From the NCBI GenBank assembly GCA_023105745.1, contig JALGQZ010000013.1, positions 26,579,605 to 26,643,604 on the forward strand: a stretch of DNA of 64,000 nucleotides, in the 5' to 3' direction. A program made the position numbers and the translations under genes. Positions 22,297-32,611 of this stretch are shown here, one piece after another. The notes beneath the pieces are model-generated. The model ran no database searches. It saw nothing but the letters and a program-made list of their open reading frames with translations, and had not been told where the DNA came from. How positions within the stretch are numbered: position 1 is the first letter of the stretch; each line of letters starts with the position of its first letter. The DNA is from Austropuccinia psidii. Lineage: Eukaryota > Basidiomycota > Pucciniomycetes > Pucciniales > Sphaerophragmiaceae.

Positions 22297-22862
22297 TTTC
22301 AGTAAACTTAGTTTCTGTTTACTGGCGAGGGTAGTGCTAAACTGTCCCTCTCTGAATTCATTCAGTAGTTTTTCAAGATCTTGGGCAGATATTTGGTATA
22401 TATCAAGTGAAAATTTCTTTTCCTTGTTGGTACCAATGGTAATGTGCCTGTTTTTACTATTTTAAATATCTATGATATACATCCTCTGGTAATCTTTTCC
22501 CAGCAAAAATCCTTGGATGTGGGAATAATCAAGCACTACAAACTCTGGGTTGAGTCTTATGTTACCCTTCCTATGGGGTATAATTATTTCTTTAATAATT
22601 TTCCCAATGTAAGTCATCTTTCCTGAATCACTCTTGAAGTTCTTTGCCTTGGTTGGCAAGAGTTGTTTTTCCCAATTTGGGAAGTGGTTGTCCAGATAAT
22701 TTCTGGCCACTATGGAGCAGTGTGCCCCACTTTCAATGATCAATGGGTGTTGAGAATTGTCAATTAAAACAGTCATTTTAGTGGCTGTCCCATGTATGTA
22801 TGCCATTCCTTTGGTTAGTGTGACCAGGAATGTTTGTGCATCTTGTGTGTGTTTGCACAAGT
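22297..22862 (-). pseudogene. Gypsy-B protease
   Basis: The - strand frame 22860-22462 begins right at the inserted solo LTR (CKHTQDAQTF...). The aspartic protease site reads I-E-S-G-A, with Glu in place of the catalytic Asp, and is followed by IVARNYLDNHFPNWEKQLLP. The downstream link to reverse transcriptase (22461-22297) is shifted. The upstream half of the protein resumes beyond the LTR at 24287. Confidence 0.85.
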
Positions 22863-24281
22863 TTTCAGGGTGACTCTATGATATAGCTTCAAAATGATAA
22901 TAAAAATCTATAAGTCTGAGTGTGACACAAAAATAATTATGATATTAAAGTGAGAATATGAGTAAAAGGGCTATACTAAAATTATTTAGTGATGGTGAGT
23001 GCTGCTGATAGCCCTGGGTGCAGTGTTTTCCTGTTGGTTGACAATAACAAACCCTACAATTATTAAAACTTATAATTATAACCTATTAAATTCTAAGGGT
23101 ACCACTTCTTTTAGAAAGTTATACCACATAAGAATATTAAGAACAGGATTCTGGATTGGCCTCCTGGTGAGGAAAAGCCTCCTTTTATCTTGTTCTGGGG
23201 TAGTGGGAGGTGGTTTAGCTCTGCAAATAACCACAGAGTGAAAATATCTACTCCTGTGGGCTTGTTTGTGGCTCTATACACTCAATACAGACTGGTATTG
23301 GGTGGAAATGTGGCTTTAGAACCAAAAGTAGTCATTTTTACCCCATACAGGGTGGAAATTTCACCAATGTAGTTTACAGGTGTGTTCTGGTGCTTCTGAT
23401 GTGTCAGAAGCTGTATAGAACCTGTACGGACGTCTGCATTTTAATGAACTATGAGTTATTGAAGTATAAACAAGATTCTTTGTCTGTTTGACACCTCATA
23501 ATCATACTTATGGGATAGTATCCCACTATAATGCTGTATTGGCCAAGCTGTGGTATTTATCCTTAAAACTGATATAGCTTTGTCAGTTTTTGAGGTATTG
23601 AGCTCAAAATTAATTCATTGTGTAGCCCTGGATGTGTTATACACAATGGTAACTCATTTGGTATGGCTATCATTAAATATAGCAAAGCTATGCCATGCAC
23701 AATTTTTCTTGTACACATTTATGATTTGTCCAAAACCTGTATGGAGCTTGTTTGCTCCATATCTTTTGTTCTAGATAGGATATGGGGAAATGGATGGCGC
23801 CATTAGATAGCCCTGATTCTGCTCTTCCCAAAAAGACCCCACTTTAGGTATCTCACACCAAAACTGTAGAAGTTAGATGAGAGGTGAATATTTTAATCAC
23901 CCTTATTTGACCTTATTTTGGTCATAACCTCTGTAATTCTGGTGCTAGCTCAGTTTGGCTAGTAACATTGGATAGCCCTGACTTAGAGATTCAATTTGAA
24001 TACCCATTTGATGGGGTTAAGCCTCTTCCTCTGGATTTTAGATGAGAGGTGAAAATTAAAGTTTATGCTCAGCAATAGCTTTGAGAAGGAATAACTTTGT
24101 TATTCCTTTTCCTATGATGATGGGACTTGTATATTTGGGAAAAGGTTATTTTCCTCTTTCTTTTGATACCTTTTGAGTTAATTTGGCTCAGCTCTATGTT
24201 TTGGTGGTATCTTGGCTTTACCATTGGCTTATGGTATTTGGCTGTCATGCTTCTGCTCTGGTTTTGAGTCACAGGCTGACA
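22863..24281 (-). mobile_element. Solo LTR of Gypsy-B type inside Gypsy-B
   Basis: It is 1419 bp bounded by TTTCAG (a mutated TGTCAG) and CTGACA, with the perfect TSD CAAGT (22858-22862, 24282-24286). The joined protein across it (DTAKKNL then CKHTQD) is continuous. It diverges clearly from the LTRs of its host, so it is another subfamily member. It was left by LTR-LTR recombination, which removed the body. Confidence 0.92.
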
Positions 24282-24286
24282 CAAGT

Positions 24287-25199
24287 TTTTTTTGGCAGTG
24301 TCTTGTGGAATGCCTGCTTTCAACTGTATGTCCTGGATTTCTAGTGGGGTTTCCTCTTTGTATTTCACTAAAAATTCTTCTCTTGAGTCTTGCTCTTCAT
24401 CATATTGCTCTCTGATGGCATCTCCCATAGATTCTGAGTCATAATCCTCTGTTGGGGATTCCTCCTCTGGGACTTTCTCAATGGCATAGACTTTTTTCTT
24501 TCCCTTTGGACAGCTGTTGGCATAGTGGTCTTTTGAACCACAGTTTTGACAATAATTCTTTTCTTTGCCACTTCTGCCACCCTTTCTCTGGGTTTTCTTC
24601 AAACTCCACCCTGAAAGGTTGTTTCTCTTTGAAACCACTGCTTTGATATGGGGTGTATTTCCCTATCTTAGTTCCTTTCCTTACATCTTGTAAGGTATTT
24701 GAAATGTAATCTAGAGTGCAATTGTGATTGCATCTGCATTTCACTGCATTCTCTAGTTCTCCTTGCATTTGTGTCAGGAGTTTGTGATTTCTCATCTGAA
24801 TGTTCATTTGAGGATCAATGGGTTTAAGTCTTTTAGACTGTCTAAGACACCACTCATATGGATCTTTGTCCACAGAGTACTTGTCCTTTTGAAATGACAT
24901 GGTCTTTTTCCATATCCAAGTACCATTGCTGTACTTTTGGATGATTTGACTCTTCCACCATGGCCAGTTTCTTCTGCCATGGATTTCTTTCATTTCTGTG
25001 TACCATATACTAGCATGTCCTTCAAATGCTGTATTAAGTATATAATAATCCAGTAGTCTGGTATGCTTGGTACCTCAATGAAGAGTCCATCAATATAATC
25101 AATGAGCTCCATATGATCATATTCTCCAGTTTCAGAGAATTTGGGCCAGCTTGAGGCCTCAGGAAGCTGTTTCAAGGCTTCCTTCTCTAAATAAGACAT
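24287..25199 (-). pseudogene. Gypsy-B Gag capsid and zinc knuckle
   Basis: Three overlapping - strand frames cover it. 25199-24990 reads WPKFSETGEYDHMELIDYIDG. 24993-24478 reads IHGRRNWPWWKSQIIQKYSNG and LLTQMQGELENAVKCRC, the Retrotrans_gag core. 24638 to the LTR reads the knuckle C-Q-N-C-G-S-K-D-H-Y-A-N-S-C (CCHC complete) and an acidic linker. Frameshifts lie near 25040 and 24580. Known: this protein packages RNA in the particle. Confidence 0.88.
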
Positions 25200-25301
25200 A
25201 TTATCTTCATCCTGGTATTTCTACGGAGATCTTTCCTTATTCATCAACATGGCATCTGGTCTGATGTCATCTTGGTGATATGGATCATCCATAACATGGC
25301 C

Positions 25302-26405
25302 TTATGGTTTGAGCTTCATGCTATGGTAGACATTAAACAGTTTGTTTATGTCTTGATCCAGATGATCCCTGTCCCTTTTGCTGTGGTGTTGTTCTTCAAA
25401 GACTAGATTCAGTCTTTTTTTGGTTTCTTCAGAGGCTTTGATCAATTGAGAATGTCCTTCTTGAAGGTTTTTAACAATTTTGTCCATGGAGGCTGTCAAT
25501 ATTTTCATCCTCACATGGCTTGCTTCAAGTTCTGCAAACTGCTTTTGAGTTTGCTCAGCATATTGGGACATTCGTAACCACAGTGAATCACTGTTGAGGT
25601 TACTCTCAGGTGTGACAACATTATTTTCAATCTGAGTGGGTGTCATATTTCTATTAATAAGATTACTGATTCTAGAGTTATTTACAGCTACTTCTGGTTC
25701 TTTTACACTTCTTTCACCAAATCCAACAGCTTCTGGATCATTGGGTCTGACTCTCTCTTCCTCTGGCTGAAGGTGGTCTTGCTCTTGCTCTTGTATCCTT
25801 GTCTTCCCCTGGAAACCTCCTGGGATTTTGAAGAATGGTGACTCTTGGCCACTGATCTGTTGGTTTCTGAATGGTGTGAAGCCACTGGAGAGCTGATTTG
25901 GCCTTCTCCTTGTGAGCCTGAAGGAATCTGAGTATGCCCTGTCTGGGTCAGCTGTTCTTCTATAGCTTGGATAGTGGCTTGATTCTCCCTTATCCTGTTT
26001 GCCCTCACCTCCAGGAGTCTGAACTGCCTCGTGGGATTCCAACCTTTGGTGATTACCATAAGGTCTTTGAAGTCTATGTTTTGAGACAAATCTTCTGGAA
26101 ACTTGCTCCAAGTTCTTCCCAGTGGGATGCCAGGGTGAACCTCTTGTTGTCCATACCCCATTGAAATAAATCTTTGAGGAGTTGGTGGAGCTGAAGAACT
26201 TGATCCATATCTTTCCAGTCCTCTGATTTGAGGTTCCTGTTGAATTGGAAAGTGAATGGCAGGGTGTTTGATTCCCCTCAGTGTCTTGCCATCCACCACT
26301 GTGTCCAAGGTGTCCTCTTCCAGGTCTTCTGGTTCTAGACAAGCCTTCTCTGTCCTCTGGTTGGTTCCTTTGGAAGCCAAGGTTTCTGAGATGTACAGGT
26401 GACAT
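25302..26405 (-). CDS. Gypsy-B overlapping N-terminal gag frame
   Basis: It starts at an ATG (26405-26403) that lies inside the predicted ORF0 intron, 19 nt before its acceptor, and stays open for 367 codons, overlapping ORF0 exon 2 for about 680 nt. After the overlap the protein becomes a typical coiled-coil Gag N-terminus (YAEQTQKQFAELEASHVRMK, ASEETKKRLNLVFEEQHH). The TAA at 25302-25304 and a later TAG interrupt the same frame before the capsid at 25199, so the full Gag start would be here. The first half is low-complexity and basic, as expected of a frame constrained by another protein. Confidence 0.7.
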   Translation of the reverse strand: MSPVHLRNLGFQRNQPEDREGLSRTRRPGRGHLGHSGGWQDTEGNQTPCHSLSNSTGTSNQRTGKIWIKFFSSTNSSKIYFNGVWTTRGSPWHPTGKNLEQVSRRFVSKHRLQRPYGNHQRLESHEAVQTPGGEGKQDKGESSHYPSYRRTADPDRAYSDSFRLTRRRPNQLSSGFTPFRNQQISGQESPFFKIPGGFQGKTRIQEQEQDHLQPEEERVRPNDPEAVGFGERSVKEPEVAVNNSRISNLINRNMTPTQIENNVVTPESNLNSDSLWLRMSQYAEQTQKQFAELEASHVRMKILTASMDKIVKNLQEGHSQLIKASEETKKRLNLVFEEQHHSKRDRDHLDQDINKLFNVYHSMKLKP

Positions 26406-26742
26406 ATCAGTGTTTGCAAACAGTCAAAAACTTTATTTTCTTAGGGTATTTACCTTTGACTGTGCCTTGTACAAATCTGTTGTCTTCTGATTTTGGAAAT
26501 TTACCTTTAGAGGTTACAACTGGGTTAATTATGGTAATCTTCCCTGTACAAGTGGTTAAGGTTGGTTTACCTTGAAATGAAGCAGAGTTTTGTGGTTTTC
26601 TATTCCTCTGAGTGGCAATGAGTGTCCACTTCTTTGCTGTAATCAGGCCTTCACCGTGCCTCTTTCCCTTTCCCTTGCTGCCCTCTGGTTCTGAGGGTGT
26701 CACTGGTGTGTTGGCCTGTGACTGGGTCTCAAGTGGTATGTA
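25703..26742 (-). CDS. Gypsy-B ORF0 (spliced upstream protein)
   Basis: Exon 1 is open from 26742 to 26454 and reads an N-terminus with basic KGKGKRH; no in-frame ATG is present, and ATA at 26739-26737 may be a lost start. The 68-nt intron (26453-26386, GTAAAT...CATCTCAG) is followed by exon 2 (26385-25703), and joining gives one frame of about 320 codons. Exon 2 reads TLDTVVDGKTLRGIKHPA, IDFKDLMVITKGWNPTRQ and a Ser-rich basic end before SDPMIQKLLDLVKEV. I recognise no domain. The layout matches Gypsy-A/C ORF0, including intron place, intron phase (1) and relative frame. Confidence 0.7.
26386..26453 (-). other. Predicted intron in Gypsy-B 5' region
   Basis: It is 68 nt, phase 1, with a G|GTAAAT donor and an ATCTCAG acceptor. 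It contains in-frame stops for ORF0 and the ATG of the overlapping gag frame. Confidence 0.7.
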
Positions 26743-27374
26743 GTTTTATTCCACTGAATCAAACAGGAAAAGAGGGCTTAATATCAGTTAAGACTTCTTA
26801 AAATTCTGTTTGCACATCCAAAAATGGCCTCTGGGCTTGTATGTTAATACAATATGCCCTTGTATAATGACAGTGTAATTGAATTAACAATTTCACATCA
26901 GAAATACAGCTTACAGATATCTGGTACACTGTTTGTATGCCAGTATCTCACAGAATAACTTGTAATTAGCAAGTATAATCTGGCAAAAAGTGGTATGTAA
27001 GAGGTTAATTGAACTAACCATACACCCAACCACGCCTCTACTGTTGGTTTTACAGTAAGAGGTGTCCTTATTTTAATGAAAAAGGGCTTTATTAATGGCT
27101 CAAAGTGTTTTTATATGTAAAACACACCAAAAAGCAGGGTTTTTGTGATGATTAAGCTATAATCAACCATTCCACAATGTGATTAAAGAAGATCAATGAT
27201 GGTGGTATATAACATATACCACTGTAAAAATATATATAAGCTAAATATTATATATATATTGATTAAAAAATTATGCTTAAAAAGATAAAGCAATTTGTCA
27301 GAGTAGAGAAAATAAGAGGAAAAACTCACTTATAAGGTCCAAAAAGTTAAAAAAACATGGCCAGGCCCCCAAAA
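26743..27374 (-). other. Gypsy-B leader and primer-binding site
   Basis: This is the untranslated leader between 5' LTR and ORF0. The - strand sequence next to the LTR, TTTTGGGGGCCTGGCC (27374-27359), is the primer-binding site and closely resembles that of Gypsy-A/C. I see no other feature in the rest. Confidence 0.7.
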
Positions 27375-28730
27375 TGTCAGGCTGAGTCTATGATAAAGAT
27401 GTAATAAGGCTATTTCCAACTTTAACTATGACTGTGGCATGGATAAGAGTATTTTAAAAAGTTTTAATTAAAGATAAAAAGGGCTTTACTAATGAGGATT
27501 AGTGGTGGTGAGTGCTATTGAAAGCCCTGGGTGCAGCTTTACCTATTGGGTTACAATAATAAAGACTACAATACTAAGATTCATAGTATAACCTGTTTAT
27601 TTTCCAAGAGTATAGCTGTTTTTTACAGTTGTACTACGTAGTAATTCAAGAGAAGGATGGGGATTCCTTTTATCCTGAAATGGGGTGAAAAGGTTGCTGG
27701 ACCTTTTCACATAGAGGAAGTGAATATTTCTCACTCTCAAGGACAGGCTTGTGGTTTTCAAAAGGCCTGTATAGCCTGTATTGGGCTCAGATGTGGCTTT
27801 GAAACCACATCTGGGCAGTTTCCACTAATACAGGGTGGAAATTTTCATCTGGGGACCACACAGCCTGATTCTGATGTGTATGATGCATAGAATGCTGTAC
27901 AGAACCTGTATGGGACCCCAGTATTGAAATAAAATCAAGCTTCTTTGTCAGTTTGACACCTCATAATCATGGTTATGGGATATTATCCCATGGTAAGGCT
28001 GTATTGGCCAAACTGTGGGATTTTGACGTTAAAACAGCCATAGCTTTGTCAGTGCTTGAGATATAAACCTCAAAATTGGTTCATTATGTAGCCCTTTTTT
28101 TTTCACACAATGGTACCTCATTTGATATGGCAAAGTTATGCCATGTACAAGATTTTTGTATATATGCATGTTTTTAGGCAAAAAGCTGTATTGGGCTTGT
28201 TTGCCTTGTAGCTTTTGTTCTAGATGGGATATGGGAACATGAATGGCACCATCAGATATCCCTGATGGTGCTTTTCCCAAAAAGACCCCACTCTAGGTAT
28301 CTCACACTAAAACTGTAGAAGTTAGATGAGAGGTGAATATTATATTCACCCTTATTTGGCCTGAATTTGGCCATAACTTCTGTAATACTGGTGCTAGCTC
28401 AGTTTGGCTGGTACCATTGGATAGCCCTGACCTAGAGCTTTATTTTGAATACCCATTTTATGGGGTTAAGCCTCTTTCTCTGTATTTCAGATGAGAGGTG
28501 AAAATTAAGGTTTATGCTCAGCAACAATTTTGAGCAGGAATAACTTTGTTAATCTTTCTCCTATAATTATAGAACTTTTATATTTGGAAAGGGGTGAGTT
28601 TCCTCTTTCCTTTGATACCTTTTGAGCTGATTTGGCTCAGCCTCATGTTTTGGTGGTATCTTGGCTGTACCATTGATTTATGGTATTTGGCTGTCATGCT
28701 TGTGCTCTGGGTTTGAGTCACAGGCTGGCA
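27375..28730 (-). repeat. Gypsy-B 5' LTR
   Basis: It is 1356 bp, 60 bp shorter than its partner, with several small deletions and many substitutions. The outer end is CTGGCA instead of CTGACA. A copy of the hairpin is near 27775-27834. Confidence 0.92.
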
Positions 28731-28735
28731 GCAAG

Positions 28736-30290
28736 TAGATAAAGTGATTGGTGGAGGGAGATTAGGACCAGAAATACATTTTATAACCGCAGGGGAAGAG
28801 GGATGAATGAATGGGAGAAACCATTGAAAATTAATATTTTTGGTAATAAATAGATCATTGCCTTGTTGCACAGCCATATTATTGTCTACTAAGGTCCTCA
28901 ATAATCCTTGAGAAATCATTTTTCCAATTGCAAGGACACACCTTTTATCACAGTACACAAAAGTATGTCCTTGATGGTCAGCCGGCCATGGGACGTGTTC
29001 AAGGCAATGTCGCCAATGTAATCTACCGGAAATTGATGTGAGGATGAAACCAACAAAGCAATATTAGTCCTCCGAAGTGCAGTAAAAATGATGTTTCTCC
29101 TGAGTCCAGCAAAGCTTCATTATATTCCAATGCTGGCACTGTCCCAATACTTGCAATGTTTGCTTTTCTTTGAGATGATAATCTGGAATTTGTCACATTT
29201 CTTCTTGCCAGACATTCAGGTTCCCAAAGACCAACCTCCCCACAGTACAAACATGGATTGTGTGGGGTTAACCACCTCCTCTTCCATTCTTCTGATCTTG
29301 AAGATATTGGCAGAACCTGACTTGGAAATTGAAGAGATCTTCTTGGCCTAAAGTTGTGATTAGGAGTATATTGTTGCATTTTCATTTTCATTTTTATTTG
29401 AGATACATCTATTTTTGATAATTTCATAGATACTTCATTTCCAATATGTGCGGATCTACCTTGGATCTGTTGGACAATGTCCAAGATGTCTTCCATGCTG
29501 ATAGTAAGCTCAGGGTTAGCTGCTAATCGGGTGTCAAGAGCAGATGTTATTTGAGTATGCAGATGTGGAAGAGAGAAATAAAGTGATAGAGTGGATATCT
29601 TTGAGCTATCAAGTGGTCCTGGATGATTTTCAATGGCTTCAATAGCCCTGCTCATATTGATGGCTTGTTGGGTGATGTCATGTTGATGATTTGTCAGATT
29701 AAAAATCAAGCTGGCATGGTGTACAATAGATGACCAGGATGCCTTACTGAATTGTTTCTTGATTTCTAGATAAACTGTTTGTGCATTAGGCATAGTTATC
29801 CTTGCAATGACAGAGTTGTATAAGGATCATTCAACACTGTTTTGGATGAACAACAAATCAATTATATTTCTTCGATAATCAGCATCCCATTCCTGCTTTT
29901 CAAAGTAATCCATATCTTCAATAAAGCACATAGACCAGGTGTCAATCAGATTTCTGGACCAGTTATTGAAGTTGGATCCATCTAAGGATAGTCTTGGGCG
30001 GATGCAATCAGCAATTAGTGAGAGTTGTTGCAATATTTCAGCTTGTTTGTCTGCACAAACTATGGGATCATTGACAGAGAGATTGGAGATGTCTGGTAAT
30101 TTAGGAGAATCACCAATGTTTGATGATTGAGGGGGTAGATTAGAAGGATATTCTCGTATGGAGAAGAGAGGTTTCCAGAGCGAGTGATTGATGGATTCAG
30201 GTTGGGAAATATCAGAGGGGTGAATTTGTACAAAATAGGGGTATTCCAAAAAAAAACTAATGATTCTTTATCATGCAAGCGGTAGTCAAC
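28736..30290 (-). pseudogene. Copia-2 Gag and protease (decayed)
   Basis: Read on the - strand: 30249-29827 is a Gag N-terminus (LSLDGSNFNNWSRNLIDTWSMCF). 29793-29023 is the rest of Gag with a UBN2-like region (VYLEIKKQFSKASWSSIVHHA) and a Cys cluster (PCLYCGEVGLWEPEC), ending in a protease site L-D-S-G. 28958-28736 continues the protease and pre-integrase link (LSTC) up to the Gypsy-B insertion. Frameshifts or stops separate each part, one near the A9 run at 30248-30256, which could be an assembly error. I do not see a clean start codon. Confidence 0.85.
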
Positions 30291-30301
30291 AGCCCATAAC
30301 C
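30290..30301 (-). promoter_or_regulatory. Copia-2 primer-binding site
   Basis: On the - strand GGTTATGGGCTG follows CAACA of the LTR. GGTTATGGGC is, as far as I recall, the same sequence as in Drosophila copia, which is primed by an internal fragment of initiator-Met tRNA. Confidence 0.75.
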
Positions 30302-30763
30302 TGTTGTTGCTCAATAGATATTATAATTAATATTAATTAATTTTATTAATAAATATAATTATTATTCACTACAATCTACTATCATCAATGTAATTACGAA
30401 TATATATATGTATACTATCAATTGCAAGTTATGCTTTGAGAGTCTCCCCTTTTGGTGCATACCTGAAGTATAGAAAATTATTATAAAAATTTTTGAGATT
30501 AGTAAATCGTAGGAAAATAATACAAGAGAAATCTCCCCTTTCGGTGCGTACCTGAAGTATAAAAGATTATTATAAAGATTTTTGAGATTAGTAAATCGTA
30601 AAAAAATAATAAAAGAGAAATCTCCCCTGAGGGAGTGTTTTAATGAAGTGAATTTGATTATTTATATTCTATTTACATGATTAATTAATTTTTCTTTATC
30701 ATTAGGTTAGGCTTATCAATTATAAGCATATATTTTGTATTGTACGGTATGTATAATACAACA
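30302..30763 (-). repeat. Copia-2 5' LTR with internal duplication
   Basis: It is 462 bp, 89 bp longer than the 3' LTR. The extra length is a second tandem copy of the segment that starts at TCTCCCC (near 30444 and 30533). Confidence 0.92.
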
Positions 30764-30768
30764 GAGGG

Positions 30769-31553
30769 TTCGGCCCGTGAGATCCCTGTGGTCAAAACCC
30801 AACCTTAACCCCTTCCCTAGGGAGCTTTCTGGAGAAATCCCACCACCGGAAGGTCTCCACCAAGACTGATAGTACTGGGTGGTGCTTCTGGGGTTCATTC
30901 AAAATTCCCACCCCACCTTTTTTTCCTTGAATCATCGATTCATTATTATCTTGTTCACATTCCATTCACGTGCTTCTATTGGCCTTTGTTTTACTGGTCC
31001 TTTCTTGAAATAATTGTAAACGTTTTCCCCCAAAAAAACCAAACCTGTCTGGATTTTTCGCATCTCTTTTTTTTTAATATTTCAATACATTTTTAAATCC
31101 AATCTTTCTCTCTTTTTAATTCTTCTAGAAGTATACTCAAACACACATTTTTTTTAATCATGAGATAAAGGACCTGCCTAGCACCATCACGCCAATCAAC
31201 ACCGGGAGATAGGACAATGCAGGCCTCTCTAAGTGAGGTACCAACAAATCACAAATGTTCTTGGGTGTGGTCATATTTTGGCTATGCTGATTGAAATGCA
31301 ACAGATGAAACAGAAAAAAATTCAAGAAGAGGTTATTGGAAAGGTATTAATAAATCAATGAAAAAGAATTTATTTTCTCTGCATTTCCCAACCAATCCCA
31401 ACATCAATTCCCTTGGCAAGTTGTCCCATACTTCATTGGACAGTTTTGTTATGAGCTCAAAGCCCAACAAAGCTAGTAACATTTTAATAAATCCCTCATC
31501 AGTTTAGAATCACTGACTTTCACTCCAAACCTTATATTCTCACACGTGAGTCA
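30769..31553. other. Intergenic stretch, no supported feature
   Basis: This is moderately GC-rich at first (30769-30910) and then AT-rich. It may be the outer part of the hAT element downstream, but I find no reliable terminal repeat or open frame. Confidence 0.5.
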
Positions 31554-32611
31554 TTGAAGACTTTGCTCATCTATTTCACATCCGGTTTTGATATTCCTTT
31601 ATTAATTACCAAATTGCACCCCTTACATCCGTTAGTTGAGCTATGCAACCCAAATATTTCCAGACTTTTACTTTCTTTTTTTCTCTATCAAGAAAATATT
31701 TTGAAAAAAAAATTTCGTAAAAGAAAGTATGTTTCTTTTACTAAAAATGTAATCATTTCGCCTCACCCCATCACATGGGAAAAACTCAAGGTCGTAGTAA
31801 AATTACTTAGACCTTTTTATGAAGCCACAATGATTATTTGTGAATTAAAATACCTAAAAATAAATCAAGCCCTCCCGCTCTATATTATTTTGATAAACCT
31901 CCTTAACGATATAATTTTTTTTATTCTTTTTTATTTTTTGTATTTCCCTGTACTTATTTTTGCCTCTAAAAAGGCATGTCACAGATATTACACTGATCCA
32001 ATAAAAGCTGCAGCTTAAGCCATTACATCAAAGTTCACAAAATACTTCACTGTCTTTTTATAAAATATACCATTCATTTGTGCCTAAATCCTTGAAAACC
32101 GCTGAAAGATAATTTTCTCTCCAATGAAGCAACATTGGCCATGTTTGGAACATCAGAAAGCATTGAAATTACCTCAATAATGCACAGCCCAAACCGGAAA
32201 GTGATGGTGGCACCACATTTTTCGACAAAATGTATTCTTTGTAAGGGCTCAAAGGGGGTACTCTCAATATTAAAATTCAGAGATTCTTTTAAGAACCTCC
32301 AGAGCCAAAATCAATTGATATCCTATTTAGTTGGAAATTGCATGGTGGTATCCTCCCACACCTTTATCTCATGGCTAAAAGGTTTCTAGATAGTCCAGCT
32401 ACAGGTTCCCCCTCTGAATTCACTTTTTATTGTGGGAGAAAATTACTGACCCATCAGCGTACCACCCTCTTGCCTGAAAATTTTGAACAGTTATCATTTG
32501 TTAACAATTTGGTTTGCACATGTGGTGTATATACCCAAATGATTAATGGATATAAGTTTTTTAGTTTTGCTCTCTTGTATTTTACTGCAGCTTGGCTTCC
32601 TGTGTATTATT
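31554..32611 (+). pseudogene. hAT transposase relic
   Basis: Pieces in three frames match a hAT transposase in order. First, WEKLKVVVKLLRPFYEAT followed by INQALPLYIILINLLND (end of the RNase H-like domain). Next, YYTDPIKAAA, then past several stops NEATLAMFGTSES. Last, WKLHGGILPHLYLMAKRFLD, SPATGSPSE, GRKLLTHQRTTLLPENFEQL, the hAT dimerisation domain. At least two frameshifts and several stops separate them. Terminal repeats and the 8-bp TSD were not found. No function is expected. Confidence 0.82.

Larger units (their letters stand above)
17710..28730 (-). mobile_element. Gypsy-B: Ty3/gypsy element inside Copia-2
   Basis: The LTRs lie at 17710-19125 and 27375-28730, TGTCAG...CTGACA (the outer right end is CTGGCA), with the perfect TSD GCAAG (17705-17709, 28731-28735). 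Reading on the - strand it runs leader, ORF0, gag, protease, reverse transcriptase, RNase H, integrase, chromodomain-like tail. It is a different family from Gypsy-A/C: the LTRs do not match. A solo LTR of its own kind interrupts the gag-protease junction. Many stops, shifts and lost catalytic residues show it is old. From memory its protein is very close to gag-pol proteins common in Austropuccinia psidii. Confidence 0.95.
4738..30763 (-). mobile_element. Copia-2: Ty1/copia element split by two gypsy insertions
   Basis: The LTRs lie at 4738-5110 and 30302-30763, both TGTTGTTGC...AATACAACA, flanked by the 5-bp TSD GAGGG (4733-4737 and 30764-30768). Removing Gypsy-A and Gypsy-B with one TSD copy each leaves about 4957 bp, a normal copia length, and puts the broken gag, protease, integrase and reverse transcriptase pieces back in order on the - strand. 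All reading frames carry stops or shifts. The two LTRs differ at several percent of sites, so Copia-2 is older than Copia-1. Confidence 0.93.

Noticed and set aside
30790..30910. A stretch (AGTACTGGGTGG ...) that recalls part of 5S rRNA
   Set aside because: Only about 12-20 nt look similar; the rest of the 5S sequence is absent.
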